A stretch of DNA of 64,000 nucleotides from JAFDZV01 sp035549015 (lineage in GTDB: Bacteria; Bacteroidota; Ignavibacteria; OLB7): the NCBI GenBank assembly GCA_035549015.1, contig DASZRW010000081.1:22113-86112 (forward strand), read 5' to 3'. Below the pieces are notes generated by a model. It searched no databases and was not told where the DNA came from. It was given only the letters and a program-made list of their open reading frames with translations. This document shows, in pieces, positions 9,435-18,727 of this stretch (position 1 is its first letter; every line of letters starts with the position of its first letter). A program made the translations under genes and the position numbers.

Positions 9435-10838
9435 ATGGCCGACAGCAATTTCGATCTGATCGTTATCGGTAGCGGACCCGGCGGTTACACGGCGGCGATT
9501 CGTGCGCACCAGCTTGGTCTGAAGACGGCAATCGTGGAACGCGATCGCCTCGGCGGCGTCTGCCTGAACTGGGGATGCATTCCCACGAAGGCGCTGCTGC
9601 GGAACGCGGAGCATATGCACTTCCTCAATCATGCAGCCGATTTCGGCTTCGGCATCGAAGGTGTGACGGTCGACTTCGAGCGCGTTATCGCGCGCAGCCG
9701 CGAGGTTGCCGATGTCAACTCCTCCGGAGTGGAGTTCCTGATGAAGAAGAACATCGTCACGGTCTTCAAGGGGAACGGCTTCATTCCGCAGGCCGGCACC
9801 GTGGAGGTGCGCGACAACGACGGCAAGGTCACCGACACGCTCACCACGCGTGCCATCATCATCGCCACCGGCGCGCGGCCGCGGATGATCCCGGGGATCG
9901 AGGTGGACCTCAAGCGCGTGATCACCTCCACGGAGGCGATGCTCCAGAAGGAGATCCCGAAGTCCATGATCATCATCGGCGCAGGCGCCATCGGCGTGGA
10001 GTTCGCATACTTCTACAACGCGTTCGGCACCAAGATCACCATCATCGAGATGCAGCCGCGCGTGGTTCCGGTGGAGGACGCGGACAGTTCGAAGGAGCTG
10101 GAGCGCGCGTTCAGAAAGCGGAAGATGGAGATCCTCACCGAGACGAAGGTGCTCTCCGCGAAGGCGGTCGGCGATGGAGTGGAGGTGGTTGTGGAGGACA
10201 AGAAGGGGCAGCAGAAGACTCTCACGGCGGACATCGCCCTGAACGCCGTCGGCGTGGTAGGGAACACGGAGAACATCGGCCTGGAAGGGCTGGGTGTTGC
10301 GATGGAGCGCGGATGGATCAAGGTGGATGAGTTCCTTCGCACCAATGTGCCGGGCATCTACTCCATCGGCGACGTGGCCGGCGCTCCCTGGCTCGCGCAC
10401 AAGGCCTCGCACGAGGGCATTGTCGCGGCGGAGCATATCGCCGGGCACGCAACCCACGGCATCAACTACAAGACCATCCCGGGCTGCACCTACTGCCAGC
10501 CGCAGGTTGCATCCGTTGGCCTTACCGAGGCCAAGGCGCGCGAGCTGGGCTACGATGTGAAGGTGGGGCGCTTCCCGTTCAAGGCGAGCGGCAAGGCACG
10601 GGCGATCGGCGAGACGGACGGCTTCGTGAAGCTGGTGATCGACGGCAAGTACGGCGAGATCCTCGGCGGTCACATCGTCGGCGTGGAGGCCACGGAGATG
10701 ATCGCGGAGATCTGTACCGCCATCGCGGCCGAGGCCACCGCGGAGACGCTGATCAATACGATTCACGCCCACCCGACGCTCTCCGAGAGCGTCATGGAGG
10801 CGGCGGCCGACGCCTACGGCATGGCCGTGAACATGTGA
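9435..10838 (+). CDS. lpdA: Dihydrolipoyl dehydrogenase
   Basis: This is the E3 component of 2-oxoacid dehydrogenase complexes. It reoxidises dihydrolipoamide and passes electrons through FAD to NAD+. The 467 residues are normal for the family. They show an FAD-binding GSGPGG (12-17), the redox disulfide GGVCLNWGCIP (Cys43/Cys48), an NAD-binding GAGAIGVEFA motif near residue 180, a second FAD motif YSIGDVAG, and the C-terminal catalytic pair in HAHPTLSE. It starts directly with MADSNFDLIVIG. It is a single gene here, without E1/E2, but lipB (octanoyl transfer onto the same complexes) follows 1.4 kb downstream. Confidence 0.97.
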   Translation: MADSNFDLIVIGSGPGGYTAAIRAHQLGLKTAIVERDRLGGVCLNWGCIPTKALLRNAEHMHFLNHAADFGFGIEGVTVDFERVIARSREVADVNSSGVEFLMKKNIVTVFKGNGFIPQAGTVEVRDNDGKVTDTLTTRAIIIATGARPRMIPGIEVDLKRVITSTEAMLQKEIPKSMIIIGAGAIGVEFAYFYNAFGTKITIIEMQPRVVPVEDADSSKELERAFRKRKMEILTETKVLSAKAVGDGVEVVVEDKKGQQKTLTADIALNAVGVVGNTENIGLEGLGVAMERGWIKVDEFLRTNVPGIYSIGDVAGAPWLAHKASHEGIVAAEHIAGHATHGINYKTIPGCTYCQPQVASVGLTEAKARELGYDVKVGRFPFKASGKARAIGETDGFVKLVIDGKYGEILGGHIVGVEATEMIAEICTAIAAEATAETLINTIHAHPTLSESVMEAAADAYGMAVNM

Positions 10839-10854
10839 CATCGAGTTGAACGCT

Positions 10855-10878
10855 GCGGGGTGCCTTCGGGTGCCCCGC
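10855..10878 (+). terminator. UUCG-capped hairpin after lpdA
   Basis: A 10-bp stem including two G-U pairs is closed by a C(TTCG)G tetraloop (loop 10865-10868), 16 nt after the lpdA stop. There is no strong T-run. Confidence 0.6.
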
Positions 10879-10966
10879 CTGCGTTCGGGCCCGGCCGGAT
10901 GCATCACCGCTGCCGCCGCCCGGCCACTATCGTACTACGATATGCCGCTGACATACCGTTTGCGGC

Positions 10967-11452
10967 ATGACAACCGATCCGGTTATGACGCTCGAAGAAC
11001 AGTGTGTGGAAAGCTGGCGCATCGCCGCCAGAATCAACGGCTACCTTCTCGATTCGCTGGGCGACGATGCGCTTGCCGCCACGGCGGGCGCAACGGGACG
11101 AAGCGTCGGCGAAACGTTCGCCCACCTTCATAATGTGCGGCTGATGTGGCTCTCCGTTGCGGCGAAGGAGCTGATGGGAGGGATGGCCAAGATCGAGAAG
11201 GAGGCGGCAGGGGAGAAGGCCGGCCTGGCGGCGGCGCTCGAGGAGTCCGCGCTGGCGGTGGAGAAGCTGCTGGTCCAGGCGTTCGCAGCCGGCAAGGTGA
11301 AGAACTTCAAACCCCATCCCGCCGCATTCCTGAACTATCTGGTTGCGCACGAGGCGCATCACCGCGGGCAGATCATGATCGCCCTGAAGCAATCCGGCAT
11401 CAGGCCGGACAGGAAGATCGCCTACGGCATGTGGGAATGGGGAGCGAGATGA
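10967..11452 (+). CDS. DinB-family four-helix-bundle protein
   Basis: A 161-residue protein of the DinB/YfiT superfamily, whose members use a three-His metal site and include many thiol-dependent S-transferases. Visible ligand candidates are His in ETFAHLHNVR (about 54-56) and the pair in VAHEAHHRGQ (about 133-137). The final GMWEWGAR resembles other DinB-like proteins. The substrate cannot be told from sequence. It ends in a run of GTGATG repeats (from 11448). Confidence 0.85.
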   Translation: MTTDPVMTLEEQCVESWRIAARINGYLLDSLGDDALAATAGATGRSVGETFAHLHNVRLMWLSVAAKELMGGMAKIEKEAAGEKAGLAAALEESALAVEKLLVQAFAAGKVKNFKPHPAAFLNYLVAHEAHHRGQIMIALKQSGIRPDRKIAYGMWEWGAR

Positions 11453-11512
11453 GTGATGAGTGATGGATGATGATGGGTGATGAGTGACGGAGTTATGGGT
11501 GATGCCCCATAA
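11448..11512. repeat. GTGATGAG-type simple repeat in the leader of the next gene
   Basis: Degenerate tandem copies of GTGATGA/GTGATGG fill almost the whole gap between the DinB gene and the next start. A related GATGAATGATGGACGATGAG run occupies 25268-25292 in front of the ABC exporter gene. Confidence 0.7.
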
Positions 11513-11532
11513 CGCAAAACTTCTTCGGTGTC

Positions 11533-12162
11533 ATGAGTACGTTCAACGACGATAGTTTCCCGCATCCCGGTGCCCCGTGGCGGTCGCCGCGCATGCGACC
11601 CCCGGCGCATGTGGTGTATGCGTTTCTGCTGACGATTCTCTGCGGCGTGCCGCTGGCCGCGCAGGAATATCCGGCCGGCATCGTCTATGGTCCGAAGGCG
11701 GCCTTCCAGGTGGCCGCACCCGACGGATGGGTGCTCAGCAACACCGCCGGCCTTGCACAGAGTCTGCATTGCGTGCTCTATCTGCAGGGCTCCACATGGG
11801 TGGACTCCCCGGTGATCATGTATGCGAAGATCGCCAGCCCGACGTTCACGCGGCACGAGACGTTCGCGCGCTGGGCGGTCGCGGAGTATCGGAAGGAGGA
11901 TACCGCGTTTCAGTTCATGCGCGTGGGGACGGGGCACACGGGCGACGGACATTCCTACATCGTCAACGAGTACCGGAGCGGGGGCGACAGCACCGTTGAA
12001 CGGGTTGCCTACATCCAGCTTCCGAAGGCGGTGGCCTATATTGTTCTCTCGGCACGGAACAACGCTGCGTACGCCTCGCAGCAGGGCGCGCTTGCCGGCG
12101 TGCTGGAATCGTTCCGCTACACGCCGAGGTACATACGCCGGTCGGTGGTTCGTGGTCAGTAG
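11533..12162 (+). CDS. Secreted protein of unknown function
   Basis: The product has 209 residues from the first ATG. A more typical signal peptide would start at Met21 (base 11593) and ends at PLAAQ, so translation may begin there. The mature part is a compact alpha/beta domain of about 160 residues with FQVAAPDGWVLSN, an opening strand pattern common in small exported proteins. No catalytic motif is visible. The last codons (VVRGQ) lie inside the inverted repeat at 12153-12190, suggesting the C-terminus was extended by repeat DNA. Confidence 0.6.
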   Translation: MSTFNDDSFPHPGAPWRSPRMRPPAHVVYAFLLTILCGVPLAAQEYPAGIVYGPKAAFQVAAPDGWVLSNTAGLAQSLHCVLYLQGSTWVDSPVIMYAKIASPTFTRHETFARWAVAEYRKEDTAFQFMRVGTGHTGDGHSYIVNEYRSGGDSTVERVAYIQLPKAVAYIVLSARNNAAYASQQGALAGVLESFRYTPRYIRRSVVRGQ

Positions 12163-12190
12163 TCGGTTGCGACCAACCAACGACTGACCA
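12153..12190. repeat. Intergenic hairpin of the GTCAGT/ACTGAC family
   Basis: Arms 12153-12169 and 12174-12190 pair at 15 of 17 positions and span the stop codon of the preceding gene. They are followed by an A/C-rich leader to the lipB start 30 nt later. Similar elements lie at 31398-31427 and 47718-47755. Confidence 0.6.
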
Positions 12191-12220
12191 CTGACCAATG
12201 ACCATTAACCCCTGACCGAC

Positions 12221-12883
12221 ATGCCTGCAGAACTGACAGCAATGGCCACCACGGTGGAGCCGCAATGGATCGGCCGGATTCCGTTCGGCGATGCATGGGC
12301 GATGCAGCGCGCCATCTTCGAGGAGGTTGTGCGCAACGAGCGGCCGAACACGTTCCTGCTCTGCGAGCATCCGGACGTGATCACGCTCGGGCGCAATGCC
12401 CGCAACGACTCCAACCTCCTTGTCTCCCGCGAGGAGCTGGCCGCCCGCGGCTACGAGGTGTTCGATATCGATCGCGGCGGCGACGTGACCTATCACGGGC
12501 CGGGGCAACTGGTGGGATATCCGATCATTCGCCTCGGCGACTTCCGCGAGGATCTGGGCTGGTACATGCGGACGCTGGAGGAACTGGTGATCCATGCCAT
12601 TCGCGCCTACGGTCTGGAAGGGGAGCACCGTGCCGGGATGAGCGGCGTCTGGTGCAACGATGCCAAGATCTGCGCCATCGGCGTCCGCGCTTCGCGCTGG
12701 GCCACCATGCACGGCTTCGCGCTCAACGTAGCGACGGACCTGAGCCGCTTCGATCCGATCATCCCATGCGGCATCTCGGAGTATGCCGTCACCTCCATCG
12801 CACAGGAGTCCGGCACGGCTCCGGCGCTGGAAGATGTTGCCCGCGAGGTTGTCGCCGTCTGGGACACCGTCTTCGCGGCGTAG
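12221..12883 (+). CDS. lipB: Octanoyltransferase (lipoate biosynthesis)
   Basis: LipB moves octanoyl groups from acyl carrier protein to the lipoyl domains of 2-oxoacid dehydrogenases and the glycine cleavage H protein. The 220-residue product has the family signature RGGDVTYHGPGQLVGYP. It also has the catalytic Lys in DAKICAIGVR and the catalytic Cys183 in IIPCGIS. Length is normal. ATG 12221 and ATG 12242 (MATTVEP) are both possible starts. Its closeness to lpdA fits a shared lipoate role, although lipA is not in the window. Confidence 0.95.
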   Translation: MPAELTAMATTVEPQWIGRIPFGDAWAMQRAIFEEVVRNERPNTFLLCEHPDVITLGRNARNDSNLLVSREELAARGYEVFDIDRGGDVTYHGPGQLVGYPIIRLGDFREDLGWYMRTLEELVIHAIRAYGLEGEHRAGMSGVWCNDAKICAIGVRASRWATMHGFALNVATDLSRFDPIIPCGISEYAVTSIAQESGTAPALEDVAREVVAVWDTVFAA

Positions 12884-13114
12884 GCGAACGCGGCCCGTCC
12901 GGCTGCCGGGAGGAGTGCCGCCGCCGGGGGGCGGCCTTGCCCGAAATGCTGCGATCTCTTCGGCAAAGCAATGCCGCCCGATATTGGCGGGAACTGTTAT
13001 ATTCGCGGGCTAACGTGCTATGCGGTGGGGGTGATCCCTCAAATTCTCACCTGCCGGCATCCGGTTCGAGCCTCGATGGCCGCTCCGGAGTCGGCTTCAC
13101 GGAATGAACTCGAT

Positions 13115-14011
13115 ATGTGCCGATTCCTCGCCTATATCGGAAAGCCGGTTCTCGCAAACGATCTGCTCTACCGCCCGACTCACTCGCTGATCGAGCGGCA
13201 GTCGCTCGCCGCGCAGGAGATGTCCATTCCGATCAACGGCGATGGCTTCGGCATCAGTTGGTACGACTTCAATCTGGATGATGAGCCCTGCCAGTTCCGC
13301 TCCGTGCGTCCCGCCTGGAGCGACGAGAACCTGAGGCATCTGGCGAAGAAGGTGCGGACGAACATGCTCTTCACGCACATCCGTGCCGCGACGCCCGGCT
13401 CCACGGTGGAGGAGATCAACTGCCATCCGTTCATTTATGGAAAGCTTACATGGATGCACAACGGCATGGTGCAGGGCTTCAGAACCATCCGCCGCGCGCT
13501 GCTGCGCGAGTTGCGAGATGAGGCCTACGATGCCGTGAGCGGCTCCACCGATTCCGAACATCTCTTCGGACTCTTCCTGAACAACCTTCGCGACCCGAGC
13601 GGCCCGGTATCCACGCAGGACATGGTGGACGCCATGTACGGGATGTTCAGCGATTTCAATCGGCTCCTCTTCGAGCACGATGTGAAGGAGCACTCCTATC
13701 TCAACCTCTGCGTATCGAACGGCCGCTCCGTGATCGCGACACGCTACACAACCAATCCGCGCGTTCAGCCCGCGTCGCTCTACTACATGTTCGGCCGCGA
13801 GTATGTCTGCGACAACGATCGCTGCATGATGCTTCCGGACGACGGCCACAGCGAGGCGATCGTAATCTCCTCGGAGCCCTTCACCGGTGTGAAGTCCGAC
13901 TGGATCAAGGTGACGCGCAACTCCATGTTGATCGTGGACGAGGATCTCTCGATCCGCTTCGCCGATATCGAACTGCCGTTCGAGAAGGCGACGTTCGTCT
14001 ACGAGGAATGA
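13115..14011 (+). CDS. Class II glutamine amidotransferase (YafJ/EgtC type)
   Basis: A 298-residue protein beginning MCRFLAYIG. After Met removal the N-terminal Cys is the nucleophile of an Ntn-type glutaminase, which fixes the start at 13115. Other hallmarks are NGDGFGISWYD, the HIRAATPG substrate loop and the NCHPFIYGKLTWMHNG core. There is no attached synthetase domain. It therefore belongs to the stand-alone YafJ/EgtC-like group, whose substrates are mostly unknown. No ergothioneine genes are nearby. Confidence 0.88.
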   Translation: MCRFLAYIGKPVLANDLLYRPTHSLIERQSLAAQEMSIPINGDGFGISWYDFNLDDEPCQFRSVRPAWSDENLRHLAKKVRTNMLFTHIRAATPGSTVEEINCHPFIYGKLTWMHNGMVQGFRTIRRALLRELRDEAYDAVSGSTDSEHLFGLFLNNLRDPSGPVSTQDMVDAMYGMFSDFNRLLFEHDVKEHSYLNLCVSNGRSVIATRYTTNPRVQPASLYYMFGREYVCDNDRCMMLPDDGHSEAIVISSEPFTGVKSDWIKVTRNSMLIVDEDLSIRFADIELPFEKATFVYEE

Positions 14012-14114
14012 TACCCGCCCGCCCCCTCCGCGCGATGCGCGGCCTGGGGAACGGCACATCCCGGTTGTTCGTTCTGCACATCTTCGTCAGCCAAGTTCCT
14101 TTGCCTTCTCAAGC

Positions 14115-16070
14115 ATGATTTCAACGCTACTCCCGTTTGTCCTGCTGCTGCCGCTTGTCGGTTTCGTGATCAACGGCCTTCTCGGCAGGAAGATTGGATC
14201 GGAAAAGACCATTGCCACCATTGGAACAGCTGCGGTCGGGATTGCATTCCTGATGGCCGTTGCCATGTTCGTCGAGATGCTGGGGCTGCCGCCGCACGAG
14301 CGCCGTGTGATGGTGGATCTGGTGCCGTGGATCACGGCCGGAGACTTCTCGATCGGCTTCTCCTATCAGGTGGATCAGCTCTCGATGGTCTTCCTCCTGA
14401 TCATCACCGGCGTCGGCTCGCTCATCCATCTCTACTCCGCCGGCTACATGCACGGCGATCCCGGCTTCTCCAGGTTCTTCGCCTACCTCAACCTCTTCAT
14501 CTTCATGATGTTGAACCTGGTTCTGGCGGATAACTTCCTGGTGACCTTCCTGGGATGGGAGGGGGTGGGCCTCTGTTCGTTCCTCCTGATCGGCTTCTGG
14601 TACGACCGGAAGTTCGAGGGCGTCGGTATCACCTGGACGGGAGATGCGGCGAAGAAGGCGTTCGTGATGAACCGCATCGGTGACCTCGGCATGCTCATCG
14701 GCATGTTCATCCTCTTCAACGAGTTCCACACGCTGAAGTATCAGCAGATCATCGATATCGTAACCACCGGCGGTTCGTTCTACCCCGGTTCGAGCACGGC
14801 GATCACCGCGGCCACACTCTGTCTCTTCCTCGGCGCCTGCGGCAAGTCCGCCCAGATACCGCTCGGCGTCTGGCTTCCGGACGCCATGGCCGGCCCCACG
14901 CCGGTCTCCGCGCTGATCCATGCCGCCACGATGGTGACCTCCGGCATCTTCCTCGTGAGCCGCAACGCCGCGCTCTTCACGCTGGCGCCGGCCACGATGG
15001 CCGTGATCACCGCGGTCGCCATTACCACGGCGTTCATCGCGGCTACCGTCGGCCTGGTGCAGAACGATATCAAGAAGGTGCTGGCCTATTCCACCGTCTC
15101 GCAGCTCGGCTTCATGTTCGTTGCGCTGGGCGTGGGCGCCTACACGGCCGCCGTGTTCCATGTGATGACCCATGCCTTCTTCAAGGCGTTGCTCTTCCTC
15201 GGCTCCGGCTCGGTGATCCACGGCATGCACGAGGAGCAGGACATGCAGCGGATGGGAGGCCTGAAGAAGTACATGCCGGCAACCTATCGCACCTATCTGA
15301 TCGGCGCGCTGGCGATCGCCGGCATCTTCCCGCTCAGCGGATTCTTTTCGAAGGACGAGATTCTCTATCACGCCTTCACGGACGGCAACGGCATCCTCTG
15401 GGGTGTGGGCGTGCTTGCCGCCTTCTGCACGGCCTTCTATATGTTCCGCTCCGTCTACCTCACGTTCGACGGCGAGGAGCGCTTCGATCATCATCACGTG
15501 CACCCGCACGAGTCGCCGGCCTCCATGACGATCCCGCTCTGGATCCTGGCCGTTCTCTCGGTGGCGGGCGGCTTCCTGGGGCTGCCGGGCATCTTCGGCG
15601 AGGATGCGAACCTGCTTCACTCCTGGCTGGAGCCGGTGTTCGAGCCCGCGTACAGGAACTTCTCGCAGCACCATGCCACATCGAGCACGGAGCTGATCCT
15701 GATGGCGATCTCGCTCGGCGTGGGGATCAGCGGCATCCTGCTCGCGCGGCGCGTCTACATTCAGAAGCCGGGCACGGCAGACCGTATCGCCGGCTCCATG
15801 AAGGGGATCTACAAGCTCCTCTGGAACAAGTGGTACGTGGATGAGGTGTACGAGAACGCGATCGTGAAGCCGGTGGAGATCGGCTCGCGTACATTCCTGC
15901 ATCGCGTCGTGGATGTGGGCCTGATCGACGGCATCATCAACGGCTCCGGACGCCTTACCGCTGCGGTTGCCGCGAACATCAGGAAGATGCAGAACGGCGT
16001 GGCGCAGAACTATGCGATGGTGTTCGTTGTGGGCATCGTCGTGATCTTGGCATGGCTGCTGATGAAGTAG
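14115..16070 (+). CDS. nuoL: NADH-quinone oxidoreductase subunit L
   Basis: A distal antiporter-like membrane subunit of complex I. At 651 residues with about 16 membrane helices it is normal in size. Proton-path features are visible: the conserved Glu in FLGWEGVGLCSFLLIGF, the Lys in ACGKSAQIPLGVWLPDAMAGPTPVSALIHAATMV, and KVLAYSTVSQLGFM. The C-terminus carries the long amphipathic lateral-helix region (about 560-650) found only in NuoL. It is followed with a 19-nt overlap by an unknown gene and then nuoM. The rest of the nuo genes are outside the window. Confidence 0.97.
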   Translation: MISTLLPFVLLLPLVGFVINGLLGRKIGSEKTIATIGTAAVGIAFLMAVAMFVEMLGLPPHERRVMVDLVPWITAGDFSIGFSYQVDQLSMVFLLIITGVGSLIHLYSAGYMHGDPGFSRFFAYLNLFIFMMLNLVLADNFLVTFLGWEGVGLCSFLLIGFWYDRKFEGVGITWTGDAAKKAFVMNRIGDLGMLIGMFILFNEFHTLKYQQIIDIVTTGGSFYPGSSTAITAATLCLFLGACGKSAQIPLGVWLPDAMAGPTPVSALIHAATMVTSGIFLVSRNAALFTLAPATMAVITAVAITTAFIAATVGLVQNDIKKVLAYSTVSQLGFMFVALGVGAYTAAVFHVMTHAFFKALLFLGSGSVIHGMHEEQDMQRMGGLKKYMPATYRTYLIGALAIAGIFPLSGFFSKDEILYHAFTDGNGILWGVGVLAAFCTAFYMFRSVYLTFDGEERFDHHHVHPHESPASMTIPLWILAVLSVAGGFLGLPGIFGEDANLLHSWLEPVFEPAYRNFSQHHATSSTELILMAISLGVGISGILLARRVYIQKPGTADRIAGSMKGIYKLLWNKWYVDEVYENAIVKPVEIGSRTFLHRVVDVGLIDGIINGSGRLTAAVAANIRKMQNGVAQNYAMVFVVGIVVILAWLLMK

Positions 16071-16807
16071 CCGGCCGCACCGGCTCGCGCTACCTGCGCT
16101 TCGGCGTCCGATGCCTGGGGCTTTTGCTGCCGGTGGCAATCGTTACCGCCGCTATGGCGGCCCCGGGAACCCTGCTGGATGTTCGCGTGGTGGAGGTGCC
16201 GCGCCATGAAGGAAGTCCCGGCCGTTCCCTGATACGGCTTCTCTCGCGTGCGGACTCCTCCGTCATCAGCCGCGATACGGTGGAGGGGATATGGTACCGG
16301 ATCGGCTACGATTCCGCCCGGGCCCGCTATCTGCTTGGAGGCGCGTTCGAGATTGGAGCCTGGCTCCCGGTGCGCTCCGTTGCCTTCCTCGATGAAGGAA
16401 CCGGGCGTCTGGCGTACTCGCGCTTCGGAGAGGAGGGCTGGTTTGCCATGGCGATGACTGCCCGCCCTGACGGCCGCTACATCGCGTTCGTGGGAGGAAG
16501 GGAGGATGATGCCGCGATGCGCCTTGCCGTGCTGGATACGCAGGCCGACGTGGTGGCCGTTGCAGGCAGGGCACCCGCCCCGCCGCCGCTGGCAAGTGCG
16601 AACGAACGCGAGTTCTTCCGAAGCGCCCAGGGTGGCTACCAGTGGGGATCGCCGCCGTGGGACGGCTTCGTGACGATGGATGCGGGCATCATCCTGTTCG
16701 ACGGCTCCGGCGATCTGGTTGCCAGATACGGGGCGGATGCGGCAACGCACCGTGCCTCCCGGCGTATCTCGCGCCGATGGAGAATCGCAAAGCTCTTTCC
16801 CAAATAG
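16052..16807 (+). CDS. Unknown exported protein lodged between nuoL and nuoM
   Basis: A 251-residue open frame starting inside the last codons of nuoL, which suggests translational coupling. An N-terminal hydrophobic segment (about 19-36) ending AAMAAPG looks like a signal peptide or anchor. The rest is globular, with strand-rich motifs and a basic end (RRISRRWRIAKLFPK). I do not recognise the family. Codon use resembles the neighbours. Its position inside the complex I cluster makes a role in assembly or a chance insertion equally possible. Confidence 0.6.
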   Translation: MAADEVAGRTGSRYLRFGVRCLGLLLPVAIVTAAMAAPGTLLDVRVVEVPRHEGSPGRSLIRLLSRADSSVISRDTVEGIWYRIGYDSARARYLLGGAFEIGAWLPVRSVAFLDEGTGRLAYSRFGEEGWFAMAMTARPDGRYIAFVGGREDDAAMRLAVLDTQADVVAVAGRAPAPPPLASANEREFFRSAQGGYQWGSPPWDGFVTMDAGIILFDGSGDLVARYGADAATHRASRRISRRWRIAKLFPK

Positions 16808-16926
16808 GTGTCCGCGGCCATCGGGCCGCACGCCGACAACGTACGACGCGGCGCCGCCGGCGGCCATCGTGATGGTGACCGTGATGGCTGGTGCCGACCG
16901 AGTCCGATAATCGAATACCTGGATCA

Positions 16927-18600
16927 ATGCTTCTTCTGCTGACGCTTTTCATACCGCTCCTCTTCGCGATCGTGCAGATGTTCGTCCCGGCGGAGAACAA
17001 GACTGCGCATCGGAATCTGGCGGCGGCCGGATCGATTGTCACCTTCATCGTATCGCTGGCGCTCTGGTTCAGCTTCGACAAGGCGAACCCGGCATTCCAG
17101 TTCGTGATCAACGTGCCGTGGATCGCGTCGCTGGACATCGGCTTCCGCTTCGGGCTCGACGGCATGTCGCTGTTGCTCGTGATGCTCACCACGTTCACCA
17201 TGCCGATCGCCATCCTCTCCAGCCGCAACTCCATCAACGATCGCGACAAGCTCTACTACGTGATGTTGATGATCCTGCAGTTCGGGCTCACCGGCGTCTT
17301 CATGTCGCTGGACACCTTCCTCTTCTACATCTTCTGGGAGGTGGTGCTGATCCCGATGTACTTCCTGATCGGCATCTGGGGAGGCAAGGACCGGATCTAT
17401 GCGTCGATGAAGTTCTTCCTCTACACGATGGCCGGCTCGCTTCTGATGCTGGTGGCAATCGTGTGGCTCGGGTATTACGCGCAGACCCATGGAGGAGCCT
17501 TCACCACCGATTTCATGAAGCTCATGAAGGTGGGGCCTTCCATTCCGGTGGAGATTCAGAAGTGGCTGTTCCTCGCGTTCGCGCTCTCGTTCTGCATCAA
17601 GGTGCCGCTCTTCCCGCTGCATACGTGGCTGCCGGACGCACATACGCAGGCGCCTACGGCAGGCTCCGTGATCCTGGCTGCGGTGATGCTGAAGATGGGA
17701 ACCTACGGTCTCATCCGCTTCAACCTGCAGTTGTTCCCGCAGTCATCGCTGCAGTATGCCGACGCAATCTCCGTGCTCGCGGTGATCGGCATCATCTACG
17801 GCGCATTGCTCGCCATGGTGCAGAGCGATGTGAAGAAGCTGGTTGCCTACTCCTCGGTTGCCCACCTCGGGTTCGTGGTGCTCGGCATCTTCTCGATGAC
17901 CGCGGAAGGAGTGCAGGGGGCGGTTCTGCAGATGGTCAATCACGGCCTCTCCACCGGCATGCTCTTCCTTCTGGTGGGCTTCATCTACGAGCGGCGCCAC
18001 ACGCGGCAGATGTCCGAGTTCGGCGGCCTCGCCAAATCCATGCCGGTCTACGCCACGTTCTTCGCCCTTGCGGTGTTCGCATCAGTGGGCCTTCCGGGCC
18101 TGAACGGATTCGTTGGTGAGTACCTCACGCTCGTTGGCGCGTATGTCTCGGACAATCTCTCCAGCAAGTGGTTCGCCGTGGTCGCTGCCTCCGGCGTGAT
18201 TCTCGCCGCCGTCTACCTGCTCATCTTGTTCCAGAAGATGTTCTTCGGGCCGCTCACGAATCCGGAGAACGGCAGGCTGAAGGATCTGAGCCGCCTGGAG
18301 GTTGGCCTCCTGGTGCCGATGGTCCTCTTCTGCATCTGGATCGGATTCCATCCCAACACCTTCCTGAGCGTTACCGAGAAGTCGTCGCGCGCAGTGGTCG
18401 GCGTCGTGGAGCAGTTGAAGGGGCAGAACCGGTATGCGGTGGATGCGAACCTTCGGATCGGGCGCGACACAGCGACCGTGCCGCCGGGAGCCGGCACCAG
18501 GATGGGGCAGCCGGAGATCATGCATCCGGGAGGGCAGGGGGCGCCTCCGGTGCAGGTGATGCCCGCGCCGCCGTCGCAGGCCGCGCCGCCGGGGCACTAG
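16927..18600 (+). CDS. nuoM: NADH-quinone oxidoreductase subunit M
   Basis: An antiporter-like proton-pumping subunit of complex I with 557 residues and about 14 membrane helices. It shows the TM5 Glu in FYIFWEVVLIPMYFLIG, the pumping Lys region CIKVPLFPLHTWLPDAHTQAPTAGS, and DVKKLVAYSSVAHLGF. The start MLLLLTLFIPLL at 16927 is chosen over an upstream in-frame ATG because the extension is hydrophilic and atypical. The last 60 residues are a Pro/Gln/Gly-rich tail, longer than in enteric NuoM. Confidence 0.97.
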   Translation: MLLLLTLFIPLLFAIVQMFVPAENKTAHRNLAAAGSIVTFIVSLALWFSFDKANPAFQFVINVPWIASLDIGFRFGLDGMSLLLVMLTTFTMPIAILSSRNSINDRDKLYYVMLMILQFGLTGVFMSLDTFLFYIFWEVVLIPMYFLIGIWGGKDRIYASMKFFLYTMAGSLLMLVAIVWLGYYAQTHGGAFTTDFMKLMKVGPSIPVEIQKWLFLAFALSFCIKVPLFPLHTWLPDAHTQAPTAGSVILAAVMLKMGTYGLIRFNLQLFPQSSLQYADAISVLAVIGIIYGALLAMVQSDVKKLVAYSSVAHLGFVVLGIFSMTAEGVQGAVLQMVNHGLSTGMLFLLVGFIYERRHTRQMSEFGGLAKSMPVYATFFALAVFASVGLPGLNGFVGEYLTLVGAYVSDNLSSKWFAVVAASGVILAAVYLLILFQKMFFGPLTNPENGRLKDLSRLEVGLLVPMVLFCIWIGFHPNTFLSVTEKSSRAVVGVVEQLKGQNRYAVDANLRIGRDTATVPPGAGTRMGQPEIMHPGGQGAPPVQVMPAPPSQAAPPGH

Positions 18601-18727
18601 GTTCCATGCGGGAACTCCCGCTTCATGCGCCGCGCATCCGTGGGATGGCGGCGCATCCAGGCAGATGTCAACTTCGAATTGAACACGTATGCCGGCCAGC
18701 GCAGCGCCGGCCAACAACGATCGCTTC

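Noticed and set aside
14127..16139. 670-codon open frame opposite nuoL
   Set aside because: Composition (His/Asp/Arg/Glu-rich, no hydrophobic core) is that of an antisense shadow of a high-GC gene; nuoL is certain.
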